Source: Benincasa hispida (lineage: Eukaryota; Streptophyta; Magnoliopsida; Cucurbitales; Cucurbitaceae). From it: DNA of 64,000 nucleotides. The translations under genes and the position numbers were made by a program. This document shows, one piece after another, positions 24,412 through 36,920 of the stretch. The stretch is from positions 21,342,966 to 21,406,965 of the forward strand of contig NC_052357.1 of NCBI RefSeq assembly GCF_009727055.1. The letters are read 5' to 3'. The notes below the pieces were generated by a model that worked only from the letters and a program-made list of their open reading frames with translations, was not told the DNA's origin and did no database searches. Position 1 is the first letter of the stretch; the number at the start of each line of letters is the position of its first letter.

Positions 24412-24506
24412 CTGAAATCCAGAATTTTGTGAAATGGAGAGTGAGAAATTTGAGTAATTTAAAGAGGGGAAAAAAAGAAATGATAGGAAGATAATTAATA
24501 ATTCAC
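24412..24506 (-). other. Probable 5'-leader intron of the 153-aa gene
   Basis: A GT..AG pair on the minus strand, donor TTAG|GTGAAT and acceptor GGATTTCAG|ATTTC, bounds 95 AT-rich bases ending 6 bases before the start codon. Transcript data are needed to confirm it. Confidence 0.5.
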
Positions 24507-24702
24507 CTAAGTTTGTGAAATGGAATTAAATAATTTTGTTGGAAGGGAGAAAGAAGATGGGGTGGTGATGCTCATAAATGGGGCAGCAGGCAGAGACTGT
24601 GTTGTAACCTGTATTGTTTGCTTCTGTATTTGCCACCTAAATTGAATGAATGAATATGAAGGTGTGCCTACATGTGAGATCCTCACCATTGGATTTTATG
24701 TG

Positions 24703-24710
24703 CTTTTATA
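24703..24710 (-). promoter_or_regulatory. Candidate TATA box for the 153-aa gene
   Basis: Minus strand reads TATAAAAG about 300 bases upstream of the start codon. With the leader intron removed it would give a leader of roughly 170 bases. The ATG at 24689 lies too close to it to be in the transcript. Confidence 0.4.
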
Positions 24711-24719
24711 TGTCAAGTT

Positions 24720-27700
24720 TATGATGAAATTAAAGCAAAAGCATTTAATTCTTAAGCTTCTTTAGCTGAGGTTTTTTTAATTCTTTTTATTTTTTAACAT
24801 TGCATTAATATATATCAAGTGACTCGAATTTTGAAAACAATGAATACTAACATTTTGCTTACATTACATACCACTATAGATCACGCTCATTACTTTCTAT
24901 GTCCCTTTCGCTTGTTCTCCATTCTCCCTCTCGCACTCATCCTGCCTTCTTCCCTTTCTCTCTCGCACGCACTTGTGGCTTCCATCTAATTGTGTATTCA
25001 TTACCCGCTTCAATGAACGCTCTGCTCATGCTTCAAGCCATCAACTAGTCATTCATCCCTCACTCTAACGAACTCTCGTGCTTCGAGCAACCTTCCAACC
25101 ATTTATCACGACGTGAGGATTTGAAAGAGAAACCTAAAGATTTTCTGTACTTACAGTGTTTAAAGAGGAGAAAAAAAAAACAAGAACGTGAGGATTGTGG
25201 AAGGAGCGCAGGCGAGAGGGACAGAGAAAGTGGTCACGACGATCTGAGTGGTACGAGATGTACAAGAAAAGGTTAGTATTTATTGTTTTCAAAATTTGGG
25301 CCATTCGACATTAGAGTAATATAAATCTGGGCATGAGTACTAAAAAACCCTCTTTAGTCTAATGTGATATTATTTTCACATTCGGTTGGCAAGATTTGAA
25401 CTTTTAACCTTATTGATATGTATGCTTTAATTAATTTAAGTCTAATTCAACTCACTAAAATTTATACGTTAGGCAAGTTGAAGTCAATTTCAAGAGGGCA
25501 AAATTATATTTGATAGGCTTATGGCCTATATTTTATAATAAAATCATTTAAAACCTAGGAATTAAATGGTTCAATGGTGTTCATTCCAACAAAGGAAGGA
25601 ATTCATGGTATCTAAAATTTTTTGCAAATTCCTTCTGTGACTCTTTTTTTCTACTATCGAATTGCCTTAGAAAGAGTATCAATGACAGTTCACAATGACA
25701 CTTCACAAAACCCTCTTAATTAATTTTTAGTGATTTTGTGCTACTGTCAACAACAATCACCCACCGGCAATGACAAATTTTCACTTTTAAATATGTTATT
25801 AAGATTTCTATCAAACATAGGAATATTAAGGACAATGAGGAACCATCGATAAAATATTTATATTGACATTTTATTATTATCACAAAAAATTTTAATGGTA
25901 TCATTTTTTATTGTCAAGAATATCTTAATCATAGCAATGTTTTAAGTCAACAAATATCATATAATGACATCTATTTATCGTCATAGAAATTCAACTAACG
26001 AAGATTTCACATCATTAATTAAATACATCTCAAGAGAGTTTGATAAATGTTAAATAAACACTTATAACGTTGCAGAATTATTGGTCTAATATCTTGTCCA
26101 TTACACATGTTTTTCATGAAAAATTAATCAAATAACATTAAAACGTGAGCATGAGCATTCATTGAAGCTTGTTTAATTTTTATACCTAATAACAATTATA
26201 TTCCTGAGGTTTACAAGATTTCAAGCATTCTTATATAATTTATATAATTCCCCAATCATACTTTTGTCACATTTTACTAATTATATCAAATAATTTCTCC
26301 AAATTAACCTTTGCTGATTATCTAATCCAACATTTAAATTTTGTTAAAATATTATTTTTTTTCTTTAAAGCTTGTTAATTTTAGTCCATACACTTTAGAT
26401 AAATCTTAAATTTAATCCCTTAAATTTAACTTTTATTTGAAATTGACTAAATAATAGTCTTAATTTTCATGTAACAAAATACAATATATCATTCATATTT
26501 TCAAAATTTAGAGTGAAAACGCCTATTAAATAATAATTTTTTTTCAATATCGGCAATAATAAATAAGCAATAGCTATTAGTCAAAGTGAACTTAGTTCTA
26601 TCATAATTAGTATCGCCTCCTTTCCAAAAAATTAGAGATTTGATCTCTCATCCTTTAGTTGTTGTAAAAATAATTAATAACTACTAAATTTAGGAATTTT
26701 AAAAATATACAAACTTAAATTGAACAAATTTCAAAGTAGAAACACGTACCATCTTAAAATTTTCACTCCTACAATTATTTGTAATGTAAAATGACGGGAA
26801 TAATTTTGCTTTCTTCAATAACTTTATTATTTGGTAATAAATATTTTGAATTTACTTTTCCAATTATAATAGACTGAACTCAAACTATTATTGTAGATGG
26901 AACCATTTACACGCAAGTTTAATTAGAAGGTAGAAAATTAATGCAATCATAATTGAGGCAAAAAGTTTTTGTTGGATATTAAATTAAATAGCATTTAGTT
27001 CACCATTTTAATTGCCATAGCTATCTTAATTTTAAAGGAAAATATACATTCTAACCATTAATTGTAATTCAAACGATAACTAACACGTATCCTTTTATTT
27101 AAGATTGAAGACTCAAAAGATTGTAAATTAAAATAAGTTTTTCTATCAATTCTAATCTTAAACTTTCCATTAAATTTTGTACCAATCTAAAAATGATTGG
27201 ATATGAATCAAAGAAGTTTCACATTTATAAGAAGTTTTTTGGTTTAATGAGAGCCTAAATTTAAGCCTAAGTGAATGACTTCACATCATTGTGAGCATAA
27301 CAAAACATGTATAACATATAGGCTGGTAAAATCGTGACATTGCATCTTACATATATAGGCTTTGTAAAATTGTACATAAAGTATTTTTTTTTTTTTAATT
27401 TCTTGGAAAAAAGGAAGAAGAAGAAGGGAAAGTTTTATTAATTCTCAACATTGGATAAAATTTTAAAATTTATAAAAATCATTCATCAACATGTATATTT
27501 TTCATTAATGGTAGGTATGATCAAATATGAAACGAATTTCACTAGTCAACACTATATATATCCACATCCGTTACATTTAATTTTGTTTATGATATAGCAA
27601 GGTCTGTCACTATTCTTGATTTAAAAGATTTATAGATTTGTGGTCACTATTTTATTATATGGTTTAAAAAAAGTCTCCTCCCTCGAGTTTCATGTCAAAC

Positions 27701-29440
27701 ACATAAATTTGGTTTAGCTTTTAACATGCATGAATCACGTCCCCATAAATCACGTCTCTTTCCAACCTTTCACTTTTGGCTTTGACAAAAAGACGGATAC
27801 ACACAAATATAAGTGACCAAATTTATTAATTGTCTCAATTTGTAACAATATAGTTGATATTCTCATCATTATTATAGATTAAAAATTTTAAAATACTAGT
27901 TTCAGATTTTTTTCTAAAATGGTATAAAACCTTTTACGTAAATTAAAATATGCATTTAATCATTTAATATGAAACTACCAAATTTAGTACCTTTAAATAT
28001 GGAAAAATCGATTTTTATAATTTCACAATCATTTCTAAATATATCCTTCGTACTTATTAAAATGTTGGAGGATGAATTAAATTTGTCCTAATTTTTTTTC
28101 TAGAATAATTTTCCAATTTACTAAATATTATGTGATACAAGTTTCTTATAAACTATTGTTCACATTGTTCTTCAATAAGAGTGCAATTTAGAAGTTTTTA
28201 ACCTAAATGGAAACTTTTTAACCTTTAGAATAAATAAACGAACAGACAAATAAAGAATTAGATACTAAAGGATATATCTAATCTAAAAAAAAGGGTTCAA
28301 TTACTATTTCTACGGTCTCTTCAATTTTTTGTTTGTAGTTAGTTTTGAACTAAGTATGGAGTTGGGATATAATGAGTGTTAAAAATGTGTCAATCTAATT
28401 AAAAAATTCGGGTGCACCTGACTTACATTGTGTCCTTGAAAAAAAAAGTTTTGAATTGAGTAAAAATAGGAGAGACCATGTAGGTTTTTGGGTTAAAGAG
28501 GGCAAAAGGTTGTGTAGAAAAGTCAGGTTGTAATTCACATTAAGCCCATCGTTTTGAACAAATCCTAGATTTATTTTATTTTATTTTTAAATAGATTTTA
28601 TTTTAGGTTAGATTGTATTTGAAAATTTCTCAACTTTCGAATTCATCAATTTTACTCTAAAATTTTGCTAGGTTATTTTGTCAAAATTTTCGTTTACATA
28701 CTTAAGGAGCCATGGCATTTTTTAAATTATAAAATATAGTCTTTTTAGACTTTTTAAAAAATATTTTTTAAATAAAAAACATTTGCTTTATCTTTTTTCT
28801 TCTTCCTCTCCTTTCTAAAAATAGAAAACGACACTGGAAGTTTATAATAGTTTGGGAGCATATTAAGTCAATGCAATTGTATGTTTTACTATGATGAACT
28901 CTTACTACAAATCTCTCAATCAAATAGTTCAACAAAAGCTATTTGCTTCTATATTGTACTATAATTTAGTAGCTCGGGATAAACAACAAAGAGAAACACC
29001 CAACTTTCAAGAGAATGCTTATTGTATTTGCTCAATGGAAATTCAAGGCCAAATGAGCTTTATACATATTAGTGAGTCCATTTAAGAAGAGAGAGAGAAC
29101 TAATTTTTGCAAAAGTTGAATCATGTGAATTGAGAGGGAGAAAGTCACACACATAAAATCAATATTATTTTGAGTTCTCACTACTTAAATATCTTAAAGG
29201 GATTGTTTGTTCTGTAGGTATTTAAGATTTTTATAGAGTTGATATTTAGATTACTGTGTTTGTTGTGCGGTATTATAAGATGCTCTGTCATCTAGAGAAT
29301 TTTGGATGCCCTCCTAAAATATGGATCTTCTTCACCGAGAGATTTAATATAGGTCTAAGGGGCTCGAGCCCCTCCTCAACTTTATATATATATAGACATA
29401 GATATATGTAACTAACAAAGTATTATTAGACATTGATAGA
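24720..29440. other. Intergenic AT-rich DNA
   Basis: About 4.7 kb with no supported gene. Open frames at 25716 (minus) and 28891 (plus) are short and show no domain. A 14-bp perfect palindrome GGGGCTCGAGCCCC lies at 29359-29372. Otherwise I see AT tracts, short CT-rich stretches (24900-24965) and nothing recognisable. Confidence 0.5.
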
Positions 29441-29449
29441 TCTGAAAGC

Positions 29450-30060
29450 TAATTGTTGTACTGTGAAAACCACTGCTTTAAAAGCAAAGTCGACGGAGGG
29501 TTGGAATCACAGCGAGAGAAGTGTTTACTTAGAATTGAAGGAGAATATCGAAGAAGAAGAAAAAGCTAAAGCAGGGATGCAAAGAACTATTTTTTTCAGA
29601 TTTAGGAACTTCGGTCTTGTAAAGCAATTGTAGAAGAAGAAGAAGGTCAATAGTAATAAATGTTTGGAAAATAATAAATTCAAATTTGAAAAATAATTGC
29701 ATTATTAAAAACCCTAAATATTTTTATTTTTAAACAAATTAACGTTTAAGATTTTGTAAAAAGTTAAAAAAAAAAAAGAAAACTATTTTATTTTCTTCTC
29801 TTTTTTTTTCCGCGTAAACGCAGTTACCCAAACCCAAACCTCGCTCGCCCGTCTGACCAAAAGGTGGTGGCGACAATGGTGCACGTATGGTGAAAATGTT
29901 ATACTTCCACCACCAACACATTTTCACAAGTCTCTAGAAGTGATCTTCTTTATACCATCTATCCACTCCTTAATTCTTCAATGTGGAACAAGTGAAAGGT
30001 GTTATTCCCATGTGTCTTTATTGGCCTTGGACCTAAAATGCATGTGGGTCATTCCCAATA
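29450..30060 (-). mobile_element. Copia element D, 3' LTR
   Basis: This block matches 39800-40504 plus 41608-41667. Both contain 'gctaaagcagggatgcaaagaac', 'aaaccctaaat.ttttattttt', 'aagattttgtaaaaagtt' and 'gtcattcccaata' in the same order. It is therefore the partner LTR of a minus-strand copia element whose pol lies between. The right edge (..cattcccaata at 30060) is clear; the left edge is approximate. Frames at 29433 and 29739 lie inside the LTR. Confidence 0.75.
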
Positions 30061-30162
30061 GTTCCACATGAATGACCTACAGGCACATTAAAAATGTAGA
30101 AAAAAGAAGATGATTCTAAGCAATAGAAAGATAGTAAACTTAAGCATCAATATCTTACGATT

Positions 30163-30281
30163 ATCCATCAAATCTATCACAATAGACCACCCAACATGAA
30201 GGGCTATGGATCACTCGCAAATTATCCATCAAGTCTATCGCAATAGACCACCCAAAATAAAGGGCTATGGATCACACTAAG
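30163..30281. repeat. Two-copy tandem duplication, about 60 bp
   Basis: 'attatccatcaaatctatcacaatagacc..gggctatggatcac' is repeated immediately with a few changes (second copy from about 30223). It lies between the 3' LTR and the end of pol of element D. Confidence 0.7.
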
Positions 30282-30289
30282 GATTTGAG

Positions 30290-31871
30290 TCCCATACTAA
30301 TTGAAGACTCTAGGATTACTCTCCTTGTTAGGCCTTCGATGAGATGATCTGCTAAATTTCTCTCAGTATTACATACTCTATGGAGATAATTTCTTCCTTC
30401 AACAGTTGTTTCGCAGCTCTATATCTGACGAATATGCCTTCTTTTGCCATTATATATACTGTTATTGGCAATACCTATGACAGCCTGTGAATCACAATGC
30501 AAAGATATTGGTATAGAAGCTGTCTCTTATACACATCTAGATGTGTATAAGAGACAGGCTCTAATAGTGACAATTTTAGTCACAGGTGAATAAATATCAA
30601 AATCTGTCTCTTATACACATCTAGATGTGTATAAGAGACAGGCTCTAATAGTGACAATTTTAGTCACAGGTGAATAAATATCAAAATCTGTCTCTTATAC
30701 ACATCTAGATGTGTATAAGAGACAGGTTATTGGCAATACCTATGACAGCCTGTGAATCACAATGCAAAGATATTGGTATAGAAGTGCACCCCCCCCCCTC
30801 CCGGCATGTCTCGTGATAGACTTCTTAGCCAATCTACTTCTTGTCCAAGTAGTTCAAGTGCTATAAACTTTGATTCCATGATGGATCGTGCTATATAAGT
30901 TTGTTTAGCTGATTTCCATGAAATAGCTCATCCACTCGGTATAAATACGTATCCACTAGTGGAATTTACTTTGTTGTTATCTATTACCAAGTTTGCATCA
31001 CAATATCCTTCTAATACTACAGGAAAATTATTGAAATGTAGAAAAAAAAAATCTACTGTACATCTGAGATACCTTAGTAAACGACAAAGTGCTGTCCAAT
31101 GATCCTTATTAGGATTATGAGTGTATCTACTGAGTCTACTCACAACATATGCAATATCGGGCCTAGTATAGTTCACTAAAAACATAACATTGTCAATAAT
31201 TTTGCATATTCAGGCTAAGAGACACTTTCACCCTTATTCTTCTTAAGACTCATGCTAGGATCATAGGGTGTTCTTATAGGTGTAACATTAAAACTGTCAA
31301 ATCTCTTTAACAACTTTTCAATATAATGTAATTAACATAAAAAGAAACCATTTCCATTTTTTCTTATCTTAATACCAAGTATCATGTCAGCCTCACCTAA
31401 ATCTCTTATTTCAAATTGTGAGGATAAAAATAACTTTATTTCATTAATTATATCTATGTTTGTATCAAAGATAAACATATCGTCAACATACAAACAGATA
31501 ATTACATAGTCATCTCCAAATGACTTTGAGTAAATATAAGTACTTAAAACCATTGTTTACTAAATTATTGTTAAAATTTTCATACCATTATTTAGGAGCT
31601 TGTTTCATATCATAAAGAGATTTTGTAAGTTCACAAATCTTAATTTCTTGACCAGCAACAATAAAGCCTATAAGTTAGGCATATACATTTCCTCTTCCAA
31701 GTCCTTAGTAAGGTTATCTTCACATCCATTTGATGTATTAGAAGACCATGTATTGCATCATAGGCTATGAAAGCTCTAATAGTGACAATTTTAGTCACAG
31801 GTGAATAAATATCAAAATAGTCCATGCCTTGTTTTTCTATGTATCCCACAACACTAGTCTAGCCTTAAACT
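30290..31871 (-). pseudogene. Copia element D pol, C-terminal half (RT, RNase H)
   Basis: Minus-strand translation gives, from right to left on the plus strand: RT text GYIEKQGMDYFDIYSPVTKI and IHQMDVK (about 31849-31700); the RT catalytic motif in VIICLYVDDMFIFDT (about 31520-31470) followed by [37 protein letters not shown] (about 31175-31115); SGYVFIPSG (about 30950-30928); then RNase H text HCDSQAVIGIANNSIYNGKR (about 30500-30440) on to SERNLADHL-like sequence. Frameshifts and stops break it. It continues on the right of LTR E at 37917. The assembly artefact at 30520-30784 lies inside the RNase H part. Confidence 0.85.
30520..30784. other. Sequencing-library artefact: three Nextera mate-pair junction adapters
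   Basis: Three exact 38-bp copies of the Nextera mate-pair junction adapter lie at 30520-30557, 30604-30641 and 30688-30725. The adapter is two Tn5 mosaic ends, CTGTCTCTTATACACATCT and its complement, head to head. They are separated by two identical 46-bp spacers (30558-30603 and 30642-30687) that copy 31773-31818. The 59 bases before the first adapter (30461-30519) are repeated exactly after the last one (30726-30784). Removing 30520-30784 restores continuous copia RNase H coding. This is untrimmed adapter assembled into the contig, not a genomic feature. Confidence 0.98.
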
Positions 31872-33057
31872 TGAAGGAACCATTGAAGGTCCTTGAAAAG
31901 AAACGGGATCGGACCCAAAATCCAAATTTATAGAACATCAATTTTATAGAAAAGAAACATATAAATTATGCATCTAATTAAAATATAACAGGCTTGGAAG
32001 AAATTGCAGAACTACAAAATTGGGTTTACAAACCCTTACCTTTGAAGAACTGTCTTCAATTGTGAAACCCTCGAACCAAATGGAACACCACTGATAGAAT
32101 TCCTCTGTATTCTCTGGATGAGAATCCAGGAGGAGTGGGCTCTAGCTACTTTGGAAGAGGGATTTGAGAGAAGAGGGGAGGAGGAAGATTGTTCAGAGAT
32201 CTTAGAACAATTCTGTGTTTTCTCTGTTTTGTGTTTCTGTGGAATAACATAATGAGAGGATGAAGATAACCCACAACCTCACTATCACGTTTTTTTAGAG
32301 AAAATGAGGGAAGGGAGTCCCAAAATTGGTTTTTAAAATTAAAATTAATAAAAAAAAATTAATTTTAATAAAAACTTTAATATATATTTATATGATAACC
32401 ACTTTATCATATAATATATATTAAAGGTTATCATATAATATATATTAAACTATATGTTATATCAAATATAACATATAATCTGTAGTTTAATATTGTATCT
32501 AATACAATATAACCTATAGTTCAATTCTCTCAACAACGATATTTAATATAAATGAATGTAATTCCATTGATATTAAATTTAATTATATGAATCCAATTCA
32601 CATAATTAATATTTTAATTAATATTTGAATCATATTCAAATATTTATTTCTCTAAAATAAACTTTATATTATAATGTATCAAATAAATTATAGTAATTAT
32701 ATCTTATATAATTAGATTAAATTAATTATATCATATATAATTAATTTGAACAATTCGAATTAATCCAAAAATCGATTTTCATTAATTCCCGTGTAGCTAC
32801 AGAGAGAACTTCCTACACTTGTAGCTTGAAGCTTTAACTGTACATGAATTATTAATTAAACTCCTTTAATTATATTATTTACCATCTATTAACTGTCAAA
32901 TACTCCACTAAAGATCGACAGCTGCACTCTTCACACTATAGATATATTTTTATGTCCATTGGATATAACCAGTCTACAGTACGATAACCCTTCACAAATT
33001 GCTCGTAAGTACAGTTAGGCCAAAATTACCGTTTTGCCTCTGTAGTTACATTTAACT
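31872..33057 (-). mobile_element. Solo LTR E, left part (inserted in pol of D)
   Basis: Minus-strand LTR of the same family as A/B, beginning (plus strand) TGAAGGAACC. Flanks AAACT (31867-31871) and AAACA (37917-37921) form a 5-bp target duplication with one mismatch. Joining the flanks restores copia RT reading (TIDMF, then KARLV). It is interrupted at 33057 by element F. Confidence 0.85.
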
Positions 33058-34111
33058 TGTCACACCCCCTCCTAAATTACCCTTTAAACTTGCAAGGAGG
33101 TGTGACTGTAGCAGTTACCAACTCTCTTGCTAGTGTTTACTGCCTATTGACTTGCTTAACATGACTTAGAACCTTGAAATGCACATCTATATATGTATGC
33201 TCAAATATCAAGCCATGAGAACAAATGACAATCATTAAACGAGTTATACATTACTCTTCAATGATACAACTTATACACTTTACATAAGCAGAAAGCCCAC
33301 CAAACTCAACTAGTCCCTACAAGACATGATACATGTGTACTACTTATTACAAAATCCTCACATAACTTCTAACATTTTGGTCTTGAGTGGCAGAGCAGTA
33401 GCAAAGTTGTCTTCTGGGGAGTGACCGTTACCTGTGGAGAAAATATTTAAACAAAGTGAGCTAGAAGCCCAATGAGTGACTAACCGTTGAACATAAATGG
33501 CATATACATCAATCATGTCTAACAAGGAGATCATGAAATGAAAAGCGTTGCTAAGAATGAGAAATTAGCCAAGCAAGTAATTACATAACACTTTTCCTAC
33601 TAGAGTTTAACCATAACAAGGTTTCATAAGCCTCAACTCTAGGAAACGCCTGCCTTATCTTCCACATTAAATATCTTTACAAGAGAGCGACTCCTATGGT
33701 CTACTCTTGTACATAACCTTATTGAACCTCAACCTGGTTAGGGGAGGAACCCTCCGACCCAACTACCACTATTACCTTAGTCGAAATGTGTCACTCATGA
33801 CCATTACTTAAACCATTAACTGTAGCTCATCGAACAGCTCCATAACACTTAAAGCATAAGCATGATAACGTTCTATGGATACTTCCTTAACCTTAATTGA
33901 GAACGAGCATTCATCGTTCAAACCCCAATGTCTGTATCACTCCAAGAGACCCATACTTCGGCCTCTGTTACTAAAACATGGCCTAGGAAACCCACACATC
34001 GACCTCTCACTTATGGCCTAAGAGACCTATACTTCAGCCTCTTCTTTCGAACCTTCTATATGCACGTGGCGTCATTAAGTATCGTCAACACCTTAGATAC
34101 TTCCTGGACAC

Positions 34112-34739
34112 TGATGACATGCAGAAGTGCATGATATCTTAGGCTTTCTACTTAGAATTATTAAGGTTGTTAGGCAGAATATGCGTCGATCATGATAAGA
34201 AATTCACAAGAATATGAGCTTGCGTTGATTAGCATGTCAAATCTCAACTAACCCATTATTTTGCATTAATTATGCGTTCAATATTCTATTTTTGTAGCCA
34301 ATGCAAGAAATGAATGTAAACGCGAAAACTGGACTATCGCATAGACGACTGCATTCGGAGAAGCACTCCATCGCAAGACAAGCTGGTCAAAGGTGTGTGT
34401 AAATTATGAGCTTGCGTCGATCAGCATGACCAAAGGGAAGCTCATAATTTACACACACCTTTGACCAGTTTGCCTTGCGATGGAGTGCTTCTCCGAATGC
34501 GGTCATCTATGCAATGGTCTGGTTTCTGCGTTTACGTTCATTTCCTACATTGGCTACAAAAATAGAACATTAAACGCATAATTAACGCAAAATAATGGGT
34601 TAGCTGAGATTCGACATGCTGATCGACGCAAGCTCATATTCTTGTGAATTCCTTATCATGGTCGATGCATATTCTGCCTAACAACCTTCATAATTCTAAA
34701 TAGAAGGCCTAAGATGTCATGCATTTCTGTATGTCATCA
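34112..34739. mobile_element. Foldback element G: 302-bp inverted arms around a 24-bp loop
   Basis: Arm 1 at 34112-34413 and arm 2 at 34438-34739 are reverse complements at about 90% identity by eye, with differences almost all transitions. They are separated by a 24-base loop. The outer ends read TGATGACATGCAGAA and its complement, and 5-bp flanks GACAC (34107-34111) and AACAC (34740-34744) look like a target duplication. Each arm matches the first part of gypsy LTR K (46183 onward; shared 'ttaggcc..ctatttagaattatgaaggttgtta' and 'tctcagctaacccattatt' blocks). Thus G is two inverted U3 ends of that LTR family. It interrupts F at a point where copy L has uninterrupted sequence. Confidence 0.85.
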
Positions 34740-36589
34740 AACACCTTCCATGCTTTCAGTGTCCAACTAACTAAATACATATCATGCTTAACATCCATCA
34801 TTTATAAACCATCCAGAACGTAGCCTTACACTTAGCATTTGTGGAAACTTAGCTACAGTCCTTAGAATGTATGTTTCACATAGGATACCTTTATGCAATA
34901 AGGCTATCATGTCACCTTGGTATGCGATCAACCAAACACATACTTGAGGAAAATGCTAAGCAACCTCACGTAGCTTATTTTCTTTGAACCTATGAACTTA
35001 TCAACAATTATCCATGAATGACATAGTCCATCCCTTCTCATAGTCCTTGCTAACACGAAGCTAGCTCAACGCATAGCATTCTTCATTTACTGAAACTTGA
35101 CTTCATCTCTTGGGATCTGGATCCTCTATCCATCCTCTTCCTAGTCATACTGACCTTACGTGTACGTAGTTAGGATTCTATCATCAATTGTCTCTAATTT
35201 CAATTACCACTTCGAGGTATTGATCTAAACATACTTTACTAGAAGTCCTTCACTTAGACCTCTCACTTGGCTTGTCTTATAGGCCCAACTTTCCTTTAGT
35301 AGTCTACGCTAACCATTTAGATTCTGTCTAGGGCAACATACCTCATAAGCACTAGACACTAATTACTTAGAACATCGTGCCCGAACCATAACTATCTATA
35401 CTCTATAAGCTATTAATCTACCAATCATTCGTAAACATCAATAAGCTAAATAGCTAGGTAAACGTTTAAGGTTGACTACCAATAAGTGATTTTTCATAAA
35501 GCATGACTTGTTAAATCTTTCATAATATTTGTAAGCATTAGAGTCACTCACAGCCTTTGGGAAATCCCTTTAAGATGATGAGCTTCTCCCACTAATGTCA
35601 ACCTTGTGAACACACCAAAATACTTTAGTTACTAGTCATGGTTTCCCTTTTTAGACTCTCTTTCAGATATAAGCTCACATTTACACAATTTGCTTTCAAT
35701 TATTCTTAACCTACCTTAGGGCATCGGGTACCTAGACGAATTTAAAAGGGCATAAACTTCAGCAGGTCCCCTTCTTTCTGACGCCCACACCCAACGCTTA
35801 GTAGGGTCTTTAGGGTGCCAAAATCACGTTAAGCAAGTAGTTGCCTATTTGCCCAACAATTTCCAGATTTAGTTTCTAATGTCAATAGCTCAAAATCCAT
35901 AACTCATTTTAAGAAAAATCTCTCTTCAAACATGCTCGGAATCGTGTTGAAAATGTTACCTCAAAGTTTCAACATAAAACTCTCTGTGGTTTGATCTAGA
36001 GCTTTAAATCTTTCCCAGTGACCCTAGCTCGCAAAGGTGCCTGCTTGTTCAACACTTTCTAAGTTTAGCTTCTAAAATATGTAACTCAAATTCTAGGCCT
36101 TAACTTGCAAAATTTTCTTCTACAAACTTACTCATAAGGGTGATAACAATGTTACCTTAAATTTTCATCTTGAAATTTCATGTGGCTTGGTCTAGATCTA
36201 CGTTTCTTCATCGAGTGCTCGGAATGCCCAAAAAATGCACCTTTGACTTTTTCTTCCTTCTCCGACCCTCTTTCCAGCTAGATCTCCCATCCAAAGGCTC
36301 GATTTCAGAAACTAGACTCGTAGAGTTTTCCAATGGTACCAAGTTCATTAAATTTTCTCAAGCAAATCCTCCCAAAACAAGCCTTAGAATTTCTCCTTCT
36401 TTTTGTACTACTGTCCAGCCCTTCACCTGAAATCTCCTTAAGCCACCTCACCCATTAATGGAGATCAAACGTCGAGATGAAGCCATTTGTCCAAGTAACT
36501 AAAAGATGAGTCTAAAATTGAGCGTTTAAATTTGAGTGTTTTGAGCAACTCGTTTCTCGTTGAGGAAACTCGATGGGGAGAGGTCCTTA

Positions 36590-36920
36590 CTTGACAGACA
36601 TTTTTAGGATTCTCTGTTAAATACTCGATGGGAGGACTCGCTACTCAATGGAGAACTCGACGCTGGGAGCTCGCTCGACATGCGCTCCTTATTCGATGCT
36701 CGAACTCGACACACGAGCCTTCCTCACTCATCCTCGACACTCACCTTCTTCCTCACTCACATATACTCGATACTCAGCAGCATCTACTCGATGCTTAACC
36801 CTTCTCGATTACTCATACTCGACGCTCGCCTCCTTATCGCTCACTTATACTCGACGCTCGCCTTCTTCTCATTAACTTATACTCGATGCTCACCTGGTGC
36901 TTACTCGATGTTCAAGCATC
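36590..36920. repeat. Degenerate ACTCGATGCTC minisatellite in LTR F
   Basis: Many imperfect copies of ACTCGATGCTC/ACTCGACGCTC with variable spacers, for example 'tatactcgatactcagcagcatctactcgatgctt'. It lies in the distal part of LTR F. A related word (ATCGAGTA, its complement) forms the array at 42640-42910. Confidence 0.7.

Noticed and set aside
29359..29372. Perfect 14-bp palindrome GGGGCTCGAGCCCC as a regulatory site
   Set aside because: No gene nearby in a suitable position; noted only as a sequence curiosity.
30520..30725. Three short perfect palindromes in direct array, looking like a CRISPR-like or transposon-end array
   Set aside because: The 38-bp unit is exactly the Nextera mate-pair junction adapter, and the spacers are copies of nearby sequence; it is an assembly artefact.
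36170..36430. 86-residue plus-strand frame
   Set aside because: It lies inside gypsy-type LTR F, shows no domain, and is most likely chance.
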